Notes: generated from the letters alone by a model not told the origin. Counted from the first letter of the stretch, positions 12,075 to 24,596 are shown. The stretch is 64,000 nucleotides of DNA from Sciurus carolinensis (GCF_902686445.1 NC_062213.1:137290491-137354490), one strand, 5' to 3'. Numbers and translations: made by a program.

Positions 12075-13179
12075 GAAATTAAATTAATTAATTTAAAAGG
12101 TAGAATTGATTCAAAGAGCCAAGACCCTAGAATTTCAAAATATCCAACTGAGATACCTTGAGGCCTGAGAGGACATGTTTGCACTGCTCGGCCAAGAAGC
12201 AAAACCTATCATACTTCTGTTTCCCAAATGTGTTACCTTATCGACTGAATACTTAAATTTCTTTCTTACTATGCCTACTTTTTAAAGAAGAAAGTTGTGA
12301 TGCTTAGGCAATATCTTAGAGAAAGCAGAACTCTTCAAAGAGACTGGACCACAGACTGACATCTCTGTGATCTGAATAGTTACAGGATGTCTTGTCCTGT
12401 TGAGAAGCATTTTTCTAACAGATTGCTTAATACTCTGTCTTCCTGAAGCGTGGGGTGGGAGTGGGAACGAAGAGTGGACTTATAAATTGGATTGTACAGT
12501 GCATGAGCTTTTCTTAATGTCTTTGCTGGGGTTATTTAAGACATTGAACTGTTTGCTCTTGTCTCCACTGGATCAACAGCCACTCACCATTACCTTAGGG
12601 GGAGGATCATTACACTGGGATAGAGATCTAGAAGGCTAGAGACTGGGTGGCAAGTCAGTGTCTTGACTCTTTATGCCAACATCATCATTTTCCACTTGCT
12701 TCACATTTCTCCTGTGAGTTTGGCCCTTAACTTCAAGGTTACCTTGATTAGTTTCAGGTCTTTGGTCCTGAATCTTTCTAAACTGTTTTTACCTCAGAAT
12801 GTTCCTTCCTTTTATGAGCTCACTTTTTCTAAGTTAGATGGATTCCTACTCTTTCCTACGTTAAATTCTTCTCACTTCTACCTCCTTAGGAAACTTACTC
12901 CACCCATTACTTCATCTTCTGTTTGCATCTTCCGTTTTCACCCTCCACTGCATCTTTCTTCATTTATCCACCTACAGGACTACCCCCTTGAGATATCATC
13001 GAATGAGATCATGTTCGGAAAGTGTGCTGTTATTCTAAAGTGGGATATAAATATGGAATAGTGTCATTATCCTGTCTTTCTTCTTCACTCCAAAATTATC
13101 TAAAAATTGTCAATATGAAATATTTCTTAATTTTACTTCATCACTGTTCAACTTATTACTTAGTATCTTGAAATCTGAC
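12075..13179. other. Non-coding; one 132-codon chance frame
   Basis: The frame at 12663-13061 (+) has a hydrophobic, low-information translation typical of pyrimidine-rich DNA. No domain was recognised. Confidence 0.45.
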
Positions 13180-13500
13180 TTCTGCCTCCTTAAATACTAT
13201 GTTGAAGTTCCTTCTTGTTATCTTTCTGCCAGCATTGGATGCAGTTAACTACACCCTCCTTCCTTAGTTTCTGTTTTCTCTCTTCCTTGGTTGACCTCCT
13301 TTCCCTCTGAACACTCTTTTCTCTCCTTCAACCATCACCCTTTTCCTTCTACCTCTGAATGTGAGTGGTTTCCATGATTTTGTCCTTGCTCTTTCTCATT
13401 CCTATAAATCTTTGAAGCCACCTACAGATCTCTTTTCCTCTCAACCCCTGTTAAATGTCGTCTTGTAGTTTTAACCTAGAAGTCTCACTAGCACCCAAAC
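13180..13500 (+). repeat. Possible L2 (LINE2) fragment
   Basis: Pyrimidine-rich blocks such as TTAACTACACCCTCCTTCCT, followed by CTTGGTTGACCTCC and TCCTTGCTCTTTCTC, follow the order seen in L2 reverse-transcriptase-region copies. Weak and assigned by eye only. Confidence 0.35.
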
Positions 13501-13544
13501 AAAATGTATTGTATATTAAAATAAACTCTTACCCCCACTCCAAA

Positions 13545-14039
13545 TGTTATGGTCAGGATGTCCAGTTGGGGTCCAGGTCCTTGGTGTCCTGAAGAAAGAC
13601 TTCAGAAAGATAAACACAAGTAACAGGCAAAGTACAGACTTATTGAAGGTGAAGATAGCTCTCCATTAGATAGAGTAGAGTGGGCAGAGAGAAAGAGACA
13701 AAGACAGAGGCTCAAGCCTCAATCTCTGGAAATTAGCATCTTATATCCTGAGCTGTGAGGAGTTCTCTTCCCTGTGCAGACCTGATTAAAGACCTTCTTC
13801 CATGTGCTCCCATTGGTTACCTTATGATACCTGATTAGAATATTGTCCAATTTTCCCCCATTGGTCACTTTAGAAAATCTAATTAGAATACTTCCCAATT
13901 AACCCCCATTAGTCATTTTAAAATACTGGACCTGTGGTGGGAGTTGTCATGGAAATGGAACTTATTGTCTTGTTCTCCAGCATTTTCTTTCTAATACCCT
14001 ATCTCTGCCATCTTAGTGTCCCCGAACTCCTACCTAACA
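13545..14039 (-). mobile_element. Solo ERV1-like LTR, 495 bp
   Basis: On the + strand it begins TGTTATGGTC and ends CCTAACA, giving TGTTA/TAACA inverted termini. It is flanked by CAAA on both sides (13541-13544 and 14040-14043), the 4-bp duplication typical of class I (gammaretroviral-like) elements. Minus orientation is supported by a TATA-like GGATATAAG (complement of 13740-13748), a CAATAAG polyadenylation-type signal (complement of 13639-13645), and U3 CCAAT boxes lying upstream of the TATA. No internal sequence is present. The family name is inference. Confidence 0.75.
13809..13935 (-). repeat. 48-bp tandem repeats in the U3 of the ERV1-like LTR
   Basis: Units starting CCCATTGGTTAC, CCCATTGGTCAC and CCCATTAGTCAT begin at 13809, 13857 and 13905, a constant 48-bp spacing (about 2.6 copies). 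The first two carry ATTGG (inverted CCAAT) and related GATTAGAAT / AATTAGAAT blocks. Repeated U3 segments of this kind usually act as enhancers. Confidence 0.8.
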
Positions 14040-14908
14040 CAAATATTTTCCACCTTCTCTCAGCCAAATGTTACTTTTCTACCCAGTCTTCTAAGCTGGA
14101 AACCTGAGCTTAGATGGGTCCTCTCTCTCCCTTAACCAGGAATCAGATTCTAACCACATTTTAAGGATATGCTGTTCTCTTCTTCACTTTACTGTCTCCC
14201 CACTCTGCCTTCAGAGAGCAATAGTTCAGACCTCTGCATTTTGCTCTTAGGTTGTCCAGGAGAATTTTGTGGCCACACTTTTTCTCTTTTTCAGTCTTGG
14301 TTCTTTCTCTTTTCTGGACTGAATAACCATCTGAACTTAATTTATATAAAGCACTAAATCTTTTTCTATCTAATACCTTTCTCAGAACCTAAATATGCAC
14401 TACATATGTTTAGAAAGGTCTGTATAACAAGCCTGGCAAATAGCAGTTGGGTGTAAGTTGACTATTACTTATAAGCAATAATATGACAAAAATATATTTC
14501 ATAGCTATATGTCTTTGTTAGTATGATTTTCATCTTCAAATACAGTCAGATCTTCTTATCAAAACTTTTCAATCATATTTGATTCAGAAAGCTGAAGTTT
14601 TGAGAATATAAAGATGTGTTAATGAATATGCACTGAACATATTGCTTGAATTTTGATACTTTTCCCATCAATCATCAGAATGTAATTCCAGTTTATGTCT
14701 AATCTTACCAGAAACATCAGTTTTCAATCTCTAGGATTCAAGTCTTCTCATTTTATTTCTGCAGCTCCTAATAACAAAGAATAATTAATGAAAGTTTCAT
14801 TTTCCCAGTTTTGACATCAAGGATGTTTAATATAACAATAGCATACCATGCAGCTGTAAAAAAGAAAAAAATAGCAAAGTCGGTTATGTGTTTACTCAGA
14901 AAGATCTC

Positions 14909-15268
14909 TGTTAGTGGTTGAATGCTTATGTCTTCAAAATTCATGTATTGAAGTCCTAAACCCAATGTGATGATATTTGGCAATGGGTTTTGGGAGCTAA
15001 TTAGGGTTAGGAGAGGCTGTGCAGCAGAACTCTCATGATGGAATTGGTGCCTTTATAGGAAGAGACGCCAGAGAATTTGCTGGCTCTCTCTCCATCATGT
15101 GAGGACAACAGCGAGAAGGCAACCTTTTGCAAGCTGTGAAGAGAAGCTTCATCAGAACCTGACCATGCAGGCTCTTTCAGTCTCCAGAACTGTGAGAAAG
15201 TAAGTTTCTGTAGTTTAAGCCATCCAGTCTATGGTATTTTGTTATGGCAGACTGAACTGTCTAGTATC
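14909..15268 (+). repeat. MLT1-type MaLR LTR
   Basis: Carries AAAATTCATGTATTGAAGTC, CATGTGAGGACAACAGCGAG, CTCCAGAACTGTGAGAAAGT and GGTATTTTGTTATGGCAG in the correct order for an MLT1 LTR. Nearly full length and moderately diverged. Confidence 0.85.
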
Positions 15269-15340
15269 ATCTCCAAGATGTATTTTTAAGTGGGGAGAAG
15301 AGTGCCAAAATAATATCATAATTAGGGTAAAAAAATAGAA

Positions 15341-15566
15341 GAGCCAGGTGCAATGGTGCATGCCTGTAATCCCACAGCTGGGGAAGCTGAGATGAAAAGA
15401 TCACAAGTTTAAAGGCCAGCCTCAGCAATTTAGGGAGACCCTAAACAACTTAGTGAGACTCTGTCTCAAAATAAAAAAAAACAAAACGGCTGGGGATGAT
15501 GTGGCTCAATGGCAAAGTGCCCCTGGGTTAAATTTCCAGTCCCCTCCCCACCAAAAAAAAAGAGAA
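15341..15566 (+). mobile_element. B1-ID composite SINE
   Basis: B1-like half (GCATGCCTGTAATCCCACAG ... GACTCTGTCTCAAAATAAAA) followed by an ID-like half (GGCTGGGGATGATGTGGCTC ... CTGGGTTAAATTTCCAGTCC) and an A-rich tail. Confidence 0.88.
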
Positions 15567-16301
15567 AGAAAGAAGAGACTATGCGTGAACTGTCTTATAG
15601 GGATAGGAACTTGGCAGATAGATGACAGAGGGGGAAAGGAGCCATTGCTATTTATCTTTTTTTTTTTTTTAATTTTTGAACAAACTATGTAAATGTGCTA
15701 CCAGTTCAAGAAACTAAATAAATAAAAATTATTTGCAGTAATAACAAAAATATTTTTTTCTGGAAAAACAAGATTATATTGAAAGAATAAAATTAGTGAT
15801 TATATTGAAAGAAGATTGTGGATTACCAGAATAATTATAGCAGTTTACTTTTGTTGCAGATATGATTTGAACAAGATAAATGATTACGAGAAAGTTGTAT
15901 TAAATTGCTTCTTAGTTCTTTTATCATGTAGACAGTTCTTATTGTCTACTGCTGTTTCTTGCATCTGCATGGGTTACTGCAAGCAGAGCTTAAAGGGCCT
16001 CACGTGGGATGCATTTGATTGGAAGGTGATGAACACAAAATCTCAAGTACTGTCAGTAATTCCCAGATGGTCTCTGACAGTAAAGCCTTCTCCTTCAACT
16101 TGCTTTGGGTGGTGGTCTTACATACAAGGACAAAAGCTGTTAGGAAAAGTATCTAGTCTTTACTTTGAAAGAAGTTGATGTCTCTTCTAAGGAAACAGAT
16201 GTAACTCTTCTCACAATTACTTTGGCCAGTTAAATCTCCAGTTGTATCAGGTATATTACTTGATACTACTCCAAAGTGTTACTCTCATATGCAATGATCA
16301 C

Positions 16302-16496
16302 TTTTTTTTTTTTTTTTTTGATACTGAAGATTGAAACCAGGGGTGTTTAACCACTGAGTAAGCCACATCCCCAGACCTCTTTTTATATTTTATATGAGTC
16401 TCACTAAGTTGCTGAGGTTGGCTTTGAACTTGTGATCCTCCTGCCTTAGCCTCCTGAGCCACTGGGATCATGGGTGTGTGCCACCACATCTGGTCT
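16302..16496 (-). mobile_element. B1-ID composite SINE
   Basis: On +: T run, ID-like part (AGATTGAAACCAGGGG ... CCACATCCCCAGACCT), then the B1-like part (GAGTCTCACTAAGTTGCTGA ... TGCCACCACATCTGG). Flanking TGATCACTT and TGATCATTT suggest a slightly decayed target duplication. Confidence 0.88.
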
Positions 16497-16544
16497 CTGA
16501 TCATTTCATTTTTGTTTAACATCTGTTAATGATTTTGTCTCCAT

Positions 16545-16935
16545 TAGTTTCAGGATGAAGTTTAAACTTCAGAATATGATATTGGAATCCCTGATCATTT
16601 CTGCCTATCTCTTTATCCCCACTTAGTCACTTTGAGCTATTTTATCCTAACCCTAATGTACCTTTCTTTCTCAGGCTTCTGTGTCTTTGTAAATGCCATT
16701 TCCATTCTCTGGACCACCTTTCTGTTTGTTACTTTTGATATTATGCTTCTCCAAATTGAGGTAAGTGGGTTTTTCCCCTTGTATCACCTTATATTTATTG
16801 AATGCCTTTGAGATTCTCAATGTGCTCTTTCCTGTCCATCAGACTTATGAAGTACAGGAGTCACTGCATGTTCATTTTGTATCTCTGAGACTGGCATCCG
16901 GTAGGCACTTGATGGTTGAATGAATGAATAAATAT
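16545..16935 (+). repeat. L2 (LINE2) 3' end
   Basis: Contains TCAGGATGAAGTTTAAACTT, CTTCTGTGTCTTTGTAAATG and CCGGTAGGCACTTGATGG, ending with GAATGAATGAATAAAT. Order and terminal GAATGA repeats match L2 3' UTRs. Confidence 0.65.
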
Positions 16936-17145
16936 GTAGTCTGGCTGAAGTTTTAAAGGCAGAAATTTTATAGTAACCTATAACAAAATCAAAACCAAGT
17001 CTTGGGGAAAATGCTTGGCAGGAAGATTCTAATTCTCTGCACTTTCAGAGTCTTATTCAACCTTGAACTGACTTTCAAGAAACAAAATCTGTCTGGAAAA
17101 TTCTCCATGATCCTTTCCATTTTTTGGAAAGCTTTTGGTTTTGTA

Positions 17146-17148
<3 letters not shown>

Positions 17149-17184
<36 letters not shown>

Positions 17185-17186
17185 TT
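17149..17186 (+). repeat. (TG)n microsatellite
   Basis: TG dinucleotide tract with a single TATG interruption near its right end. Confidence 0.96.
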
Positions 17187-17900
17187 TGGTTTAAAAACTC
17201 TACTAGGCATCTCTTTGACGAATTCATATGTTTTAACAACATTTTACTTTTAACATTCTGAAGCATTAATGACAGCTCTCAATCCAGTAGACTTACATTC
17301 TTATCTCCAGAATACCACATTTCTTATGATTTCTGGTAGTTATACATCTATTGAAATCACGCTATAGAAACTAGTCTTTAGCTAGAACCTTAAATCCACA
17401 CTTGCTCGCTAAAGAGCAAGAGTGGCAGCTGGGTGAACTCTACCACTTTGTAGTTAGATGCTTTTCTCAAAGGTATTCTTTTAAAAGATTGTGAAAGTTT
17501 CAGAAAACAAGCAAACATGTCTATTAACTTCAATTATCCTATGGATGCCATTAAAATGTATCAAATGATATATCTAATGTGTTGGTACTCATTTTCTATA
17601 GTAATGAGAACTGTCACTATTGAACTGAGTTCAGTAGACATTTTGAGCACAAGCCTGGCACTAATCTCAAATAAGTAGCATATTTGATCTTAGTGACATG
17701 TGGCTGAAGGCAAAACTCAAATCCAAAGAATTTGCTGGGCTTTAGTTCTGAAGCCATTTCTTGCAAAGTTTGAGAATAAAAGTGATAGGAGTCCTGGAAT
17801 ATTTCTACCTGTTTCATTATTTTACAGTCACAGAATCTGCAAACTCTCTAGATTTGCTGTCCTTAAGGAAACACTGTCTTGATTAAATAGTTAATTAAGC

Positions 17901-17925
17901 TCTTTTAAGAGATTCTCTTAAAAGA
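17901..17925. repeat. Short perfect inverted repeat
   Basis: CTTTTAAGAGA (17902-17912) and its exact reverse complement (17914-17924) are separated by one base; the next outer pair also matches, giving a 12-bp stem. AT-rich; no transcription unit is associated. Confidence 0.7.
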
Positions 17926-18978
17926 AAAGCTCTTTTCCAGCGATTCTCCTGTGGTTTGCTCCTATAATTGTCTCTTTACTCATGAACTAAAGGTCTACCT
18001 AAGGTGTCTTGTTTGTTCTCAAATGTTTTACCTCTTTAATTTATGCAATCATTTATCACATAACTTGTGTCTCTTTACCTTATCATTGTGTTTACAAAAT
18101 TATAAGATATTGGAAGGCAAGACCTGAATATCCTTTTTTGTGAGTACACATAGCATTAAATGGTATTAACATTTAATTAATTTAATTAGGGAACAATTAT
18201 TTTAGCATGATGATGATGGAAACAGGAAATTCTAGTAGGCTGATAAAATATGAGTTTAACATAGAAAAAAAGTTTTCAAAGCTCTGTTTGTACTATTCAT
18301 AGCACACAGTAATCTGTATCAGTTACTAAGAAGTTTAGTATGTGAAGACAGTGATGAAAATGTTCAAAATAGCCAACTTCCAGTGACTCATAGGGTGCAC
18401 GTGTCCCTTCAATTGCTCACCTGCTTTTGCTCAAGGGCTATATTTCAACTTTTATTTTTCCAGTCAGAAGCTGAACAGATATCCAGGAGGTTAAATTAGC
18501 CAATTTTCTGTAAGTTTGTCATTCTGGCAATAGGGTTGCTGAGAGAGAAGATGGTAATGATCACTAAACTACTTTTAGAGGTCATTGTTCAATTTAGATC
18601 TTGATGGTCAGCTTGCATCAATAAATCAACAGGCATCAAACCTGTGGAGACATTCTTTTTCTGTCAAAGGCTCTGTATGGTTCGTTTGACAGAAGATCTT
18701 GTGTCCACATGAGGAAATTAAATGGTTCATCTTAATGGACTAGCAGAGTGCAAGGAACAAGCCTTAAAGCACAGTTTTTTAGAACTGAAAAATTTAACCT
18801 TTGTTCTAGTCCTCCCTCCTGTCAGCCTCGTCAGCAGGAAAACTGTCAAGGTTGATTTCAAGTGAATCATTCTTGGCAGCAACCCTGACCCAAACCACTT
18901 ATCTGTCACTTCTTGGAAGTTTCTACTTGCCCTCAGTGATATGCACCGGTAGTTCAGACATTGCACATAATTCATTAC

Positions 18979-19003
18979 ACAAAAAAAAAAAAAAAAAAAA
19001 AAA
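18979..19003 (+). repeat. A run without a recognisable SINE body
   Basis: About 25 consecutive A preceded by non-repetitive-looking sequence (CATAATTCATTACAC). No ID or B1 body is attached, so it is either a lone expansion or the tail of an unrecognised retrocopy. Confidence 0.8.
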
Positions 19004-19055
19004 TTGAAAGAAATCCCACATTATATGTTATATGTAAGTAATATTATATATTAGA

Positions 19056-19096
19056 ATAGACGAATAGTAGATAAATGGATAGGTAGATAGATAAAA
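19056..19096 (+). repeat. Degenerate (TAGA)n tetranucleotide repeat
   Basis: ATAGTAGATAAATGGATAGG followed by TAGATAGATAAAA; imperfect. Confidence 0.7.
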
Positions 19097-19834
19097 ATCT
19101 CTCCCAAACTATGCGTCAACAAATTCAGCCATTTTAGAGTTAAGTTCTGAAACCACAGTCTTTTTGTCATTTGCCCCTACTTTTCTTCCAAAAGAGATTA
19201 AGAAGAATTTGTTGTAGAGATGATCTTTAAAATGTATCAAGAAGTGCATTTTTCTAGCTTCATTAACATTACTTCTACCTAGATGACTCACATATCTCTT
19301 GATGTTTTTAAATGTTTACAAACTGAATTTATGGTAATATTTCTTTTTCCTTCAAAACAACTGCAGGTCCCTGAGGTGCTTGTGTTTTTAAGACATAGAA
19401 TTAGAGCATTTTCACTACTGGAGTGTGTGTCTGTGATCAAACATGATATGTGCTAATGTGAATTTTAGTTTTGACTCCTAAAATTAGAGCTGGTGTTGAG
19501 CATAATGAGCTGGTTGAGTTGGGAATGGATAAGGAAGAAAGCGTCTTTCATAGGCTCTGAGTCCCCACATATTTCATATAGTTTCACAATCCATTATCTG
19601 CAGTTCAAAAATCCAAAGGAGTACCAAAAGGAGTACTTTTTAGTAACAAATTTGGTGGCCAAATTTGAGACAAAGCTTTATAATCCCGACTCACCTCACT
19701 CAATAGGAATATTACTGTGTTTGATTATGGACTGCTGCATAAGATATGCTTACCACATTATTTTCCTAAAATCCACAAAAGTCAGGTTCTTTTCTGAATA
19801 TGTAACAAAAATATTTCTTTCTTTCTTTAATTTT

Positions 19835-20015
19835 TAATTAAATTTTAATTTGTTCTAAATTGTTGTACATGACAGTAGAATGCATTTATATGTTTTGATA
19901 GATCATACATAAATAAAGTATAATCTCATTTTTCTGATGATATATATTGTAGGATCACATGGGTCATGCAGTCATATATGTACATGAGGTAATAATGTCT
20001 GTTTCACTCTACTAT
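19835..20015 (-). repeat. Probable L1 3'-end fragment
   Basis: TTGTTGTACATGACAGTAGA, GATCATACATAAATAAAGTA and TAGGATCACATGGGTCATGC look like the reverse complement of a squirrel L1 3' end, with an A/T-rich tail region on the left. Confidence 0.5.
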
Positions 20016-20486
20016 CAGAAAGTCAGTTTTGAAATACATGTGGCACAAAAGATTTTGGATAATAATTTATTAACTAGACCTTTCCTTAAAATACTAAAGA
20101 CTTCTGAAAAAATCACTGGGGATGGTAGCATATTAAATATTACATCTCTGATATGGGTGGTTAGTTGTTCTCATAATGCTGTGTACATAACTGTATTATA
20201 ATGCTTATAATAATGTAGGAATAATTCCTTTTAAATCTTTCAATTTGGACTAGACTTACAACTCTTCTAGAGAGAAATTGTCTTTAAAAACAATGTTCAT
20301 TGTTTCTGATTATATAACACAAGAAAATTATATTGAAGAAATTTTGTAAAATACTTAAAAGTTTGAAAAAATAAAAATCACATATAATTGTACTTTGAAA
20401 AAATAACCTAAATTACTATTACATTTCATTGTCTTTTTTCCTATGCATGTTCTCAAACTGTGATAATACTCAATGTTGTTTTCAAG

Positions 20487-20696
20487 AGCATTATTTATTT
20501 GGTACTGGGGATTGAACTCAGGGGCACTTTGCCACTGAACCTCATCCCCAGCCCTATTTTGTATTTTATTTAGAGACAGGATCTCACTGAGTTGCTTAGC
20601 ACTTCACTTTTGCTGAGGCTGGCTTTGTACTCGTGATCCTCCAGCCTCAGCCTCCAAGCCGCTGGGATTACAGGTGTGTGCCACCATACCCCGCAA
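20487..20696 (-). mobile_element. B1-ID composite SINE
   Basis: On +: GGTACTGGGGATTGAACTCA ... CTCATCCCCAGCCC (ID half), then GTATTTTATTTAGAGACAGG ... GCTGGGATTACAGGTGTGTG (B1 half). Flanks AGCATTATTT and AGTATTATTT are a probable target duplication with one mismatch. Confidence 0.9.
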
Positions 20697-23214
20697 TCAA
20701 AAGTATTATTTTTGATGGCTACAGAATAACCCAGAGATAAGGTATTCCACAGACATGGTTTTTCTACTATACTTTATATAACTACTCCCTTATTGTAGGG
20801 TTTTCCAATTGTTTCCAATTTTTAAAATGATGAAGAGAGAACCTGCTTGAATCAGATTATTAGTCACAATGTCTATCAGTCACTTAATATAAAATTATTG
20901 AATTGGCTATTTTCATGAAGATTTTAGCCTGAATTGGTTTATTAGGTTTAGACATTTAGGAGGAATTTGAAAGAAGAGTCCTGGAGTAGATACATTTGGG
21001 TAAGGAAGAGAGTAATTAAGCCTGGGCTGAAAGAGGAGAGGGATAGGGAATTGCTAAGGGTGTGTAGGGTGGGGAGAGGGGAGCATAAAAGAATTTCTAA
21101 GATGAATTTCAACCGTGTCACAGTTTAACATACTGACAGAGTGTTGAACCATCTCTAAGGCTTAGTTCTCCCACGCTTCTGAAGAAGTAGCTCTTTTGTC
21201 ACATGTTCTGTTTTTTCTTTTAATTGCTCATAGTCATTCCTATGAGAGCAGACATGTGCTCTTTGAATTTAATTGAATGTCTGCTTTAGAACAGTGTGAC
21301 AAGGAAATTTTATCTTCTTAGATTTCAGTATATGTATGATGGGTATAGTCATTTCTATTAATTCCCAAGTCAGACCTGTGTGAACTTTTCTAAGATGTGG
21401 TTAGTCTGGCCCAGCATGACTCTCTCAAGCAGGGCCAAGGAAATGGATGCTTGAAGCACCATTTTTACCCTAAAGGGAGCAGGACGAGGTCTAGCAAATC
21501 CACTAACCATTTCTAATCGCCTGGTATTCTGATGCTCCTCACATGAGCCCCACCTCCAGAAGGCGGGTTACCGTAACATCTAACACTGCCTTTTTTGATT
21601 TGTGGCAAAGTTACTCTGCTTTCAGACTAGTGAACACTGTTGCAATACTCAGTAAGCAATTAGTGGTGCCGAAGCTGGTCATGGTAATATTAATGTTCAC
21701 CTAATTTGTTTAATTTAATTGGACAGTTAATTTCCATCTGGTGTATTTATAAAAGAAAAACAAGAAGAAGGAAAAATAATCTCAGATTATTAACTACTTT
21801 AAGTTTTTCAGTCACTAAATCTTGGGCTAAAGCAAATCATGAATCTTTAAAAAGCAAAATGCAAAATAAATTTAAAATTATGTTTAGACTATCAAAAGGC
21901 AAGGAAGATATATTTTCTTTTAAAGGTCATATTAGTTTCAACATACCCCTTAGAATAAATATTATGAAGTGACATAGAATTATATAGTATACAGAATTAT
22001 ACAATATATAAAGTCCCAAAGACTGTCCTCCAAAATGTTCATTATTCTTCATTGACAACGTTCTCCTTTCTCTAATCTCTAACTTACCTGTCAATGACAG
22101 TTTCCGGTGAATCAGAAAAATATTGCAACAAGGTGAGTATTGTAAAACTTAAGAAATAGGAACAAAGTCACAATGGGAAGGATAATCCAGCTGAAAAGAT
22201 AATTCCTAAAATTAAGATGTCGGAAAGGATTCTTGGCAAAATATGAATTAGTGTTGCAACCTCTTTCCTTCTTAAAGATGTATTACATGATCTTTAGTGG
22301 GAACACATAAGTTTTCCATAAACATGCAATTCTGATTTTTATAGTATTCTGCCCACCTTCCCTCTAAGATGTCATATCTATCCTAGCAATCCTGCAGAAA
22401 AGAAATTTGCTTTCCAAGGCATCTCTTTCCTTGTTTCTTTATTATTTTGAAGTCTTTTTTCTTTAAAGGCCTTTCAATTTATTTATTTATTTTTTTACTT
22501 TTGAGTTGGCAGGTGGCATCATTAACTTTTTTCAGTTATAGCAAATACAATAAAATAACTGAACAGAGACTTGAGGCTCACATACTATGGGATAAAAGCA
22601 TAAGATATCCTGGTTCACCAAATTATGAATAATCTATAGAACATTTTTATTTATGCATATACTAATTTGATGGTTGGCATATTTAAATAAATTCCCTGAA
22701 AAAAATTTGGTAAGTAGTTGCATATGTGACCTGTATGAACACAAATTACTATTTTCCTCTAGCTTTTACATCAAAATTGAAGCACACACACACACACATA
22801 GTGGCTATAGTGGTATGAGGCATATATCATTTCCAAAGAGTTAGATAATCTTGGCATGAATTGATTTTTATTTACATTCAAACTACACACTATAATATTA
22901 CCAGGATATGTTGTATTTTCTGCAGACAATGTTTTTGTACATTAGCTTTTGATGCTGAATCTGGTTGACTCTCATATAAATTGTAGTAGACATTCCTGCA
23001 GTTGTAAAAACTATAGAAAAGTCCTTCATAACTAGAAGAAGCCAGACCACATCTCTCTACTAATGCCCTGTGACTGAAGAAGCACACTTATGTAGAGCCC
23101 AAGCACCTGTATGTGTCAGGGCTCTCAGCTGGGATCTGACCCTTAAGTTTTAAAACAAGGTTTATGATAACCTGACATTTCAACACTTGGATTTTCCTTT
23201 TACTTCTTCAAATG
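20697..23214. other. Non-coding, no element recognised
   Basis: AT-rich, with a purine-rich stretch at 20940-21090. Short frames only. Confidence 0.45.
22784..22800 (+). repeat. Short (CA)n tract
   Basis: Eight CA units. Confidence 0.9.
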
Positions 23215-23350
23215 CACCAAGTTCTCTCTCACCCAGTGTCTTTGTTTATATGTTCTCTCAGTTTGGTGTGTTCTGTCCTCATTAATCAACACCTATCCAT
23301 CTTTGATCCTCAGCTCAAAAGTCACCTCTGCAGGGAAGTTTTCCTTGATA
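23215..23350 (+). repeat. L2 fragment
   Basis: TTTGATCCTCAGCTCAAAAG then TCACCTCTGCAGGGAAGTTT and TCCTTGAT is the well-conserved L2 3' segment that reads AGCTCAAATGTCACCTCC-like in other copies. Confidence 0.65.
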
Positions 23351-24509
23351 CTCTCAGTCATGGTCATTTAAGTCTTTGCTCCTGTTCATGGTACCAAGGC
23401 CATACAAAGGGGCTGATTGGACTTTATTCTGAGGGTACTGGACGCCCCTGGAGGATTTAGGCAAGAAAACAGTTATATTTGCCATTTAGAAAGACCACAT
23501 TGGATAATATGGCTGTTGCAGAAATCCAGAAATCCAATGATTGCGTTCAGAATGGGGGGGTGGCAGAGTGAATGGAGAAACATGGGTGGATTTGAGTCAT
23601 TTTTCAGAGATAAATATCAGAAAGTGGCGTTCAATTAAACATGGAGGCAAAAAGAAAGGCAAAAGATAACCATTGCATTACTGACTTGAGAAACTACATG
23701 TACCAATGGAATAGGGACTGGAAGAAGGGAAGGAGAAATCCTGGGTAGAACATGAGCTCAGCTTTGAGCATGTTGACTTCAGACTGTCTGTGGGACAGTC
23801 AACCAGCACTATTTCATAGGCATTTCTGAAGCTCAGAGGTTTGGACATTGGTGTCAACAAGTTGGTATTTGAAGTCATACAACTAGTTTAGCTCACCCAC
23901 AGAAAGGGGCATGTAAAATTTGAAGAAAAGAAAAGCTGGGCCAGAGAATTCTGGGAAATACCAACATTTAAAAGGTAGGAAAGAAGAAAAGCAATGGAAC
24001 AGAAATAGAGAGAGACAGAGGCAGACAGAAGAAAAGAAGCCAGGAAAGAGAAGTATCATTAAAGCAAAGGAGAAATCTTGGGACACATGTGTACTGATTC
24101 TATGTTAAAATAATTGTGGGTTAATGCTACAAGTGCAAACATGATAATATCCTGGTATAGCAAATCTGATGTTTCATCAGTCTTTGTAAGAAAATGAAGC
24201 AAGTTCATTTCATAAGAAAATGAAGAAGGTTATCAGAGCACTATAGTGTGTGTGTACACATGTACCAACATGTAGATACTCATATGACAATTCTAACTGT
24301 AGTGAAATATGAATGGTCTTTTCTCTCAAGTTATTTCTTCCCCACAAGCATACATTCGAGTATGAAATAATCCTTAAAAAATACTTCCGGAAAGATAATG
24401 TCATGAAAAACTCTGAGACTGAAAAAAAAAAAAAAAGAGTTATGAAAGTTTGGAGCCATGCTCACCTCTGCATATCCTTATAATAAATCATGAACTTGTT
24501 AAAATTTAA

Positions 24510-24596
24510 CACATTTGTATGGTACTTTGTACTTTCCAGGATACTTTATCTCATTAGCTTCTAATGTGGTTGTAATGAGGTAGGTACTTGAGCAGC
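24510..24596 (-). repeat. MIR-like fragment
   Basis: GGTACTTTGTACTTTCCAGG, ATCTCATTAGCTTCTAATGT and GTAATGAGGTAGGTACT follow MIR in reverse orientation; short. Confidence 0.5.

Larger units (their letters stand above)
17187..19834. other. Non-coding with small repeats only
   Basis: Holds the inverted repeat at 17901, the A run at 18979 and the TAGA tract at 19056. A weak L2-like stretch is possible at 17980-18180. No exon seen. Confidence 0.45.

Noticed and set aside
12663..13061. 132-codon frame as a membrane protein gene
   Set aside because: Hydrophobicity comes from pyrimidine-rich DNA; no domain, promoter or splice context.
13809..13935. CRISPR-like regular repeats
   Set aside because: The 48-bp periodicity is a tandem duplication inside a retroviral LTR in a mammalian genome; there are no spacers.
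15816..16178. 120-codon + frame
   Set aside because: No known domain; begins in AT-rich DNA beside a direct repeat. Insufficient evidence for an exon.
16989..17266. Frames with His-Thr or Cys-Val repeats
   Set aside because: Translation of the (TG)n microsatellite.
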